From NCBI GenBank assembly GCA_026692885.1, contig JAPLNJ010000698.1, positions 1 through 19,312 on the forward strand: 19,312 bases of DNA, given 5' to 3'. Position numbers and translations under genes: made by a program. The stretch is from Planctomycetota bacterium (GTDB lineage: Bacteria; Planctomycetota; Planctomycetia; Pirellulales; Pirellulaceae). This document shows, one piece after another, positions 7,401 through 16,400 of this stretch (position 1 is the first letter of the stretch; every line of letters starts with the position of its first letter). The notes under the pieces were generated by a model. That model was not told the DNA's origin and did not search any database. It saw only the letters and a program-made list of their open reading frames with translations.

Positions 7401-10400
7401 ACGAGTACGAATTCAAACCTCCGATGATTCCAAGTGGGTCTGGCTGAATGAATTTCCCTGTTGAAGGGCCGTTGAACCTTGCCCGCATGAAGTCTAAACC
7501 GCTGCTCTCATTCATCACCCCGAACTCGCCGACGAACTCGAACGGATTGGGCGAGGTTTCGAACTTGGCCAACGAGTTGCCGAACGGGTCGTAGGCGTAT
7601 GAATTGAGTATCGCGCCGGACGAATTCGTCAGACGGCTCGTGCTTCCAATCGCATCGAAGGTGTAATAGGCCGGGGCGTCGTCCGGGACTTGACGCGTCA
7701 GTAAGCCGTATCCGTAGTCGTAGCGAGCGATCAAGCTACTGGCCGCATCGTATTCGCCCACCACGTTGCCCAGGCCCATCGGGTCGATCACATACCGGGT
7801 CGTGACGCCGTTCTCCGAGCTCGCCACGCGGTTGCCCAAGGCATCGTACGTGTACTGCCAATTGCCGCTGGGCTTGGCGACGGCAATCAGCCGGTTCTCG
7901 TCGTTGTACGTGTACACGGTGGTCCCCGAGGACGAGATCTCTTGCAGGAGGTTCCCGTCGGCGTCGAACACATACGTGGTGTCGCCGACGCGGGTGTATT
8001 GGTTCATGGCGTTCGTCGTGTAATCGACCGTCACGCCGTTGGATATTGTGCGGATGCGGTTGCCCAGTGCGTCGTAGACGTACGTGAGGTCCTGATTCGG
8101 TATCGAGCCGCCAGGCATCGCCACGAAGACCGCGTGGGTCAATTGGCCGATGTCGTCGTACCCGTAGGTCCAGGTGCCGTCGAGTGTGGCCATCGAGGTC
8201 CGCCGCCCGCGGCGATCGTAAACATAGTCGAATCGAGACAGGACGGAACCGTCGGCATGGAAGTTCACCAAGTGCGACAGCTGCCCCGCCACGTCATACC
8301 TGTACGTTGTGTAGACGCCGTTGCCCAGGTCCTTGCGGACCAGTCGACCGGCCGCATCGTAGGCATAGCGAACGATCTCCGTGCCGGTCTCGTCGGTGAT
8401 GCTCTCCAGTCGTCCAGCGACGTCGTAGTGATGAGCCAGCCGATGGCCCAGTTGATCGAGGCTGCCGGCTCGTCGTCGCGCCCCGTCGTAGCTGAATTCA
8501 AGCCACTGACCGCCCGGATAGTCGATGCGTGTCAGATAGTCGTTGCCGTCATACGTGAAGGCGGTCGTGCCGGTCGGATGGGTGGTCGAAATCAGGTTGC
8601 CGCGAGAATCGTACACGTAGTCGGCACGAGAGTCGTCAGCGTAGATCTTGCTGATGACTTGGCCATCGGCGTTGTAGGCGAAGCGGATGGGATGCCCGCG
8701 GCGGTTCGTCCAACCGGTGGGGTCGCCCAGCGTATCGTACGCCCACGTCTCGCGGGTACCATCTGCGTAGGTGATCGACAGGAGATTGCCGTCGGCATCG
8801 TAGGCGTACCGGGTGAGGTTGCCGTTGGCATCGGTCACACCGCTCAGGTGGTCGAACGGGCCGGCGTAGGCGAAGTGCGTCGTGTTCCCCAGGGCATCGG
8901 TCGCAGAAACCAAGTTACCGGCATCGTATCGGTAGCCATAGGAACGGCCGGCAGGGTCGGTGATCTGGGTGAGGTTGCCTTGGTTGTCGAAGCTAAAATT
9001 CACAGTGCGGCCCAGGGCGTCCTGGGTCTTGACGATCCGTCCCCAGTTGTCGAAGGAGAAGCGGGTTAGGTGATTCAGGGCATCCGCGGCGCTGACCACG
9101 CCCACGGCATCGTAACTGAAGTTGAATCGTCCCGTATCACCGTCGCCATACGTCGACGCCAGCCGCCCCTGGGCATCGTATGTGAAGTAGCCATGCGTGC
9201 CTCCGGGAAAAGCGATCTGCGTCAGCGCATGTTCCCTGGTAATACCCTGTCCGATGCTGTAGGAGTAGCTGATGATCTTCCCGTCGTAGTCCCGCACGGA
9301 CAGCAGGTGCTCGTTAGCGGCGTCGTAAGTGAAGATGGTCTGGCGGCCGTCCGGGTCCGTCAACGACACGATCCGGCCGGCCGGATTATAGGCGATCGCC
9401 AGCGAGGGGCCGGACGAGTGTGTCAGGCTGGTGAGCAGGCCGCCGGTATAGCCGCACGTGATGCGATTGCCGTTGGTGTCCTGCGTGTAATCGAGTCGGC
9501 CGTCGGCACGGAAGGCCAGCAGGGTACCGTCGGACTCGGTGAGGTGGAAGGCACCGCCGCTGACAGCCGTCAGCGTGCCGTAGTCGCCCGGTTGACCCTG
9601 GTAGAGACGACCGGGCCGGCTGTCGGGCTGGAAGATGCGCGGTGTGCCGGTCATGTCGGTGATCGTCACCGTGCCGTCACCCCCCACGCCCAGGGAATAC
9701 TGCCAATTCTCCGTCCAGCCGCGTCCCAGCGGCCCCAGTTCAAAGCGTCTCGAGATCGGCTGAGCAAACGCTCGACCGAAGACGATCGGTAGACCAGGTG
9801 CCGAAACCGCCGCGTCGACCGCCTGCGCAAGATAACGTACGGGGCTGAGCCCATCGGCTTGACGGAACGCTAAGGCCAACGGCACGCTGAGGTCGGATGT
9901 GCCCCCGCCGGGCGAAGGCGCGGGGAGCGATAGCGCGTCGGCCACGGCCAACCACATCGGGGAACCGGCGCTATCCAGGCGTCTGAGGTACGACGTATTG
10001 GCATCCAGCATGGCCAGATAGGTGCCCCACGTCGGGCCGGCCGCAGCCGTGAAATTGGCCCAGACGGCATCCCACGCATCGCTGCGGATGTAATCGGGCC
10101 GCAGACCATCCTTGAGCGACGCCCAGTCCACGGGCGTGTTGTTGCTGGCGTCCAGCACTCCCACGCGGAACTCGATCCGATCGTCACTGAAGTCCCACGG
10201 CGTTTGCAGCCCGGCGTAGTACACGGGGATGCGGATACTTTCGCCCGGTTGGAGCAATCCCGGCGTGGCGCCGTCCGCCAGGAATTGCACCGAGTTGCTG
10301 AAGCCTTCAGGCATGGCGGAGGTCCAAAACCCCTGGCTCAGCCGCGACTGGTCTAGAGTCAGGATCGGACGGTCGCTGTTGTCCGGGTCATCGGAACCCA

Positions 10401-13400
10401 GGACCAACAGCGGGGCGGGCATGGCCACCTGTCCGTCGTTGGTGTATTCCACGTAGAGCGTGCCCGTGGCATGGCGTCCGAGCGCACTCGGCACGACCAG
10501 ATTGGTCGTCAAGTGGGACGTGCCTCCCGCCACGATCTGAAACGCGCCGGTAAGCTCCGAGGAAGTGCCGTCGGACCGCGCGACGCGGACGGAATACAGG
10601 CCAGGGGGCACCGTCCCGGCCGTGAACGTGGCGGTCATTCCCGTGAACGAATCGAGATCGATGTGGTTGGCCTGGTAAGCCGAGTTATCGGCCGCCACCA
10701 GCGAGACCGTCGTAGTGCTGTCAAAACCCGTGCCAGCCACCGTAAGGATTGCGTCCGCACCGTCGCCGAGATGGTCGGGCGTGACAGTTTCCACGAATAC
10801 GTCCGCCGTCGTGGCCAGCAGCGTGTAGGCGCTAGGCGTGGGAACATGGTCGCCGTAGACAAGCACGTACCATGTGCCCGAGGCTGCCATCGGGACCAAC
10901 ACCCGTTGGTCCGGTGCAGCCATCGCGGAAAAGCGATAGTCATAATCCCCGCGTGTCGGCGGCGCACCGAACTTGAGATAGAGTTCGTTATGATTCGTCG
11001 CCGCGGCATCATCCAAGACTACTCGTAGCGGCATGCTGTTCGGGACGCTGACGCGAAACAATTGGGCCTGGCCGCTGCCGACAAATGTCCCCTGGTAGGT
11101 GGTTCCCAGCGTCAGATCGGTTTGCAGCGTTTCCACCAGACGGCAGGCATACGCTAAGTCATAGCCGCCACCGGTGCCGTGAGCCGTCAGCACGTAGGCA
11201 CCCGAGCTGGGAAGGTTGATCAGCGGGGAACTGCCCGACAGATCGCTGAACCCGCTCCAGCCGTTGGGTCCTGCCAGATCAAAGACGATCCCCGCCCCCG
11301 AAGTATTGAGCAGGTCAAAACGGATCTGTTGTCCAGCCAGTGCCGAAAATGTCCAGTGATCGACGCTGTACGGCGTCTCGATCCGGCCGGTGACCGGCTG
11401 GTTGAACGTGATGGGCGCCACGTGGGGTGTGACCTCCCAGACGGTAGCCAGATAGTTCCCGGTGCTTGCCGATTGTGCCGCCGATGCGCGGATCTGAAGG
11501 CGATACGTCCCATCGGCTGGCAGAACGACGTCGTCAAGCGTCACGATTTGGCCGTCCCCGTTACCCTCGGCCGTCGCCAAGACCTGATCCGCCGCATCCA
11601 GCAATTGGAGTTGGGCAAAACCCAGATAGGGCGGCAAGGGTGCCGGGGAGCCGCCGCCTCCCGGATTCACCACGACCGTCACCGAGCGGCCGGCGCGGCC
11701 GAAAAAGGTCCATTCGTCCAACTCTCCCGCCACCCCGATCGTGCCCGGCGTGGCCGAGCCCAAAGTAATCGGGCCGCTATCCGGTATTTGGGTGAAGGTA
11801 TCGCCGACAATCGTGCCGCTGACTTGCGCGACACGGCTATAGAGATGCAGACCGTTGAGGTCCAGCGTGGTGCCCGTCGGCACCACCAACGAATCGACAT
11901 AGACAGCCTCCGCACCGGCTCCAGCCGCATTGTCGGACTGATCGACCAACTGCACGCGGGTATTGTTGCTGAGGGCAAGGCTGTTGTAGACGAAGTTGCG
12001 AGTGAAGCCGGCCGAAGCGCCCCCGAGGTCCTGACTCATGGCCTCCAGGAGTTGTGGCGAGCTTGCCGTGCCGGAGCCATTGAACTGCATTGTGCCCTGA
12101 GGCGCGAAGTGATCTGCATTAGTCGTCGTGCCCAAGAGCGATCCAGCAATCGCACCGCTGGCCGATGCGTCGGTGAAAAACGCCCCTAAACCGTCAATTC
12201 TCAGAGTACCGCCGACGTTGATTGTTCCGCCCGATATGATAGCAAGTGTGCCTTGATTAGTAACGTCGTGGGCGTTCATCCTATTGACGCTGACGCTCCC
12301 CTGGTTGGTGAACGTGCTGGGGTCGATGGTGATCGTGCCACCCGCCAACTGCCCAGCGTTGATCGCCTGCACGGCCACGCCCCCGGAGAGCACTTCGATC
12401 CCGTTGACCAAGGGGTTGTTTGCCGCCCCCGAATTGAAATTCACCGTGATCTGCCCACTGCCGTCGGCCGTGGCCGTAAACTCGCTCACCGCCGCCTTGT
12501 CCTTCCCTCCCGCCGCCGCCACGATGTCGAAGTTCGTCAACACCTGCGTGCCGTTGATGCCCACGTGGAACTGCCGCTCTCCGGCGCTGCTGCAAGATGG
12601 CTCGGCGAAATGCAGACGCACCGTGTAGTTCGCCCCCGCTGTCAGGCTCCCCAACGTGTAGCTGAAACCGGGATACGACCGCCACGTCTGATAAACCGCC
12701 TGCGGTGCCGGGTCGCTTACCCCCGAGGTGTCGATCACGTCCGCCGTGCTGCCGGTCCAACCGTAACTCGGACTGAAGCCCATGTCGTAAGCAAAGTTGC
12801 CAACCAACCCACCGCTGTCGTCGGCCTGGATCGTCCCCTGGTTGATGATCGTGAACGGGTCGTTCGAGTAGAAGTCACGTCGCAGCACGCCGCGGCTGCC
12901 ACGGACCGTGATCCCCGGGGCGATCGTCAGGGTGGCATCGCTCCCAGAGCCGAAGGCTTCCAGGAAGTTCCTGTCCCCGAATTCCCCGACGTCCCCCTTG
13001 CCGAAGATAACTGTGCCGTTGCCCGAGAGCGTCTGCGTGCCGCAAAAGTACAACCCGCCGAACGTTGACCCCACCGCGTTGCCCAACCGCGCCGTGGCGT
13101 TCAGCGTCAGGCCGTTGACCACATACACATAGGTCTCGCTGTTGGTCGCCAAGTCCAAATCGCTGTTGACCGTCACCCCGTCGAGCGTCCCACTATTATA
13201 AGTGAAGACCAGCCCGGCCCCGTCGCTGGCCACATAGGTGCCTCCTTTCACGGTCCCTCCCTCGACGTTCCAACTGCCGGTGGTCGCGTCCAACGCCAGC
13301 GTCGTCCCCGTGTTGTCCAACGTCCCCGTCAGATTCACTGTGCTGCGGCTGCGCTGGAACGTGCCCAGGTCTACGAACTTGAACAGGCCGCCCAGGTTCA

Positions 13401-16400
13401 CCGTCGAGTCCGTCGCCGTGATGGTCCCCAGGTTGCTCCAGGCGTTTGAACTGTATCCACCCAGATTGAGCGTCGCACCCGTCGCTGTGATGATGCCGGC
13501 TGCCGCGTTCGTCCAGACCCCCTCAAGCGACAGCGTTCCGCCGTTTTCGGCCCGAAGCGCTCCGTCGTTGCGAAACGTGTTCGGTGCGATCGTGATCGTG
13601 CCGCCCAACAACCCGCTGTCGATGCTCTGCACCCGGCTGCCCTCCGCCAGCACCTCGATGCCGTTAACTAAAGCGCCGAAACCAGTCACCGGGGTGAGGT
13701 TGACTAGCACCTGTCCCTCGCTGTCCGCTGTGACGTCGAACTCCTTCACCACCGCCTTGTACGCTGCCCCGGCTTCGGCAACGATGTCGAAGTCACTGAG
13801 CACCAGCGTGCCATTGAGATTCACATGGAACCGCCGCTCCCCGGGACTTGTATAAAGCGGCTCCGCAAAATGCAGACGCACCGTGTAGTCCGCCCCCGGC
13901 GTCAATTCCGACAACGTGTAGCTCAAATCGTCGTAGCTGTTCCACGAGTAGCGATACGTCTGGTAGACCTCCGCGGGCGCAGCATTTGTTACCCCCGCGG
14001 TGTCGATTCTCGTTGACGTGGTGCCGGTGTCACTGAAGCTGAAGCCCCGATCGCCCGCAAACCCTGTGTCGCCACCGCTGTCGTCCGCCGCAATCGTCCC
14101 CTGGTTGATGATTGTGCTCCCGACAGTGGAGGAGAACTCTCCGTACAGCCTGCCGCTACTGCCCCGCACTGTGATCCCCGGACCGATCGTCAGCGTAGCA
14201 TCGCTCGAATAGGGATCAGGACCGGAGACATCTAGGAAGTTCGCCATCGTCTTGCCGAAAAGAATTGTGCCGTTCCCCGAGAGCGTCTGCGAACCGTCGA
14301 AGTGCAACCCGCCGGCCGTCGACCCCGACGCATTGCCCAACCGCACCGTGGCGTTCAGCATCAAGCCATTGACGACACGCACACGGGCACCGTGGTTCGT
14401 CGCCAAGTCCAAGTCGCTGTCGACCGTCACGCCGTCCAGCGTGCCACTATTACTAGTGAACACTAGCCCGGCCTCGTCTGTGGCGGCATAGGTGCCCCCT
14501 TTCACGGTTCCTCCCGCGAGGTTCCAACTGCCGGTCGTCTCGTCCAACGCCAGCGTCGTCCCCGTGTTGTCCAGGGTCCCCGTCAAGTTGACTGTGCTTC
14601 GGCTGCGCTGGAACGTACCCAGGTCTACGAACTTGAACAGGCCGCCAAGGTTCACCGTCGAATCTGTCGCCGTGATGGTGCCCAGATTGCTCCAGGCGTT
14701 GGTACTGCTTCCGCCCAGGTTGAGCGTCGCATCCGTCGCGGTGATGCGGCCGCCCGCCGCGTTCGTCCAGGCCCCCTCAAGCGACAGCGTCCCGCCGTTG
14801 TCGGCCCAAAGTGCTCCCTCGTTGCGAAATATGGTCCGTGCGATCGAGATCGTGCCGCCCGCCAGCAAACCACTGTCGATGCTCTGCACCCGGCTGCCCC
14901 CCGCCAGCACCTCGATGCCGTTCACCAAGGCCGCACCGGTCACCGGGATGAGGTTGACTACCACCTGTCCGCTGCTGTCCGCTGTGACGTCGAACTCCTT
15001 CACCACCGCCTTATACGCCGCTCCGGCTTCGGCAACGATGTCGAAGTCACTGAGCACCAGCGTGCCATTGAGATTCACATGGAACCGCCGCTTCCCGGGA
15101 CTTGTATAAAGCGGCTCCGCAAAATGCAGACGCACCGTGTAGTCCGCCCCCGGCGTCAATTCCGACAACGTGTAGCTTAAATCGTCGTAGCTGCTCCACG
15201 AGTAGCGATACGTCTGGTAGACCTCCGCGGGCGCGGCATTCGTCACGCCCGCGGTGTCGATCCTCGTTGATGTGGCGCGCGTGTCGCTGTAGCTGAAGCC
15301 CCGATCGTAGGCGAACCCCGTGTCGCCACCGCTGTCGTCGGCCGCAATTGTCCCCTGGTTGATGATTGTGCTCCGCACAGTGGAGTAGAACTCTCCGTTC
15401 AGCGTGCCGCTACTGCCCCGTACCGTGATCCCTGGACCGATCGTCAGCGTGGCATCGCTCAAATAAGGATAAGCACGGGAGACATCCAGGAAGTTCGCCA
15501 TGCTCTTGCCGAAAAGAACTGTGCCGTTCCCCGAGAGCGTCTGCGTACCGTCGAAGTACAACCCGCCGGACGTCGACCCCACCGCGTTGCCCAACCGCAC
15601 CGTGGCGTTGAGCGTCAGACCATTGATGATCTGGACCTTGGCGTTGTTGTTCGTCGCCAAGTCCAGGTCTGAATTGGCCGTCACCCCGTCCAACGTGCCG
15701 CCAGAAGCGGTGAAGAGCAACTTCGTGCCTCCCGCTTCGCTCAGCGTCCCGCCCTTCAGCTTGCCGCCCGCCAGGTTCCACGAGCCGGTCGTGGCATCCA
15801 GGGCCAAGGTTGTGCCCGTGTTGTCCAACGTCCCGGTCAGGTTCACCGTCCCGCCCGTGCGGTTGATCGTCCCGAGGCTGGCCACCGCGAACAGCCCGCC
15901 CAGGTTTACTGTGGAGTCGGTGGCGCTGACCGTCCCCGCGTTGCTCCAGGCGTTGGTCGACAAATTGGATTGGTCGCCCAGGCTCAGCGTGGAGTTTGTG
16001 GCAGTAATCGCGGAGGAATTGGTCCAAGCGCCGCCGAGCGCCACCGTAGCCCCGTCGGCCGTAATCGGCGAAGGATTGGTCCAAGTGCCGAGAAAACTCA
16101 GCGACGTTCCGTTGGGGGCGAACCGGGCTATATCGTTGATCCAGTTCGTGCCGGATACCGACAAACTGCTACCGGCGTCGCTGACGCTCGCCGTGCCCAG
16201 ATTCCCGCTCAGGCCGCCGACCCAAAGGCTGCCACCCCCGCTGGCTTGGAGCCTGCCTGCGTTGATGAACGTCCCCTCGGGGTTGACCTGCAATCGCCTT
16301 CCCGCCGCGTCTCCCGCGATTGTGCCTTGGTTGATGATCGTCGTGTTGCTCCAGCCGCCCCCGATCTCCGAGATGCCGGATCCGTAGTTCGCTCCGCCAC

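Noticed and set aside
7942..9792. Long plus-strand frames (7942-9069 and 9070-9792)
   Set aside because: They mirror the YD repeats on the other strand. Their repeated Val/Gly/Arg pattern is a by-product of the repeat codons.
12300..15906. CRISPR-like or satellite array
   Set aside because: The period is 1254 bp and in frame, with malectin-like domains. It is a protein-level tandem repeat.
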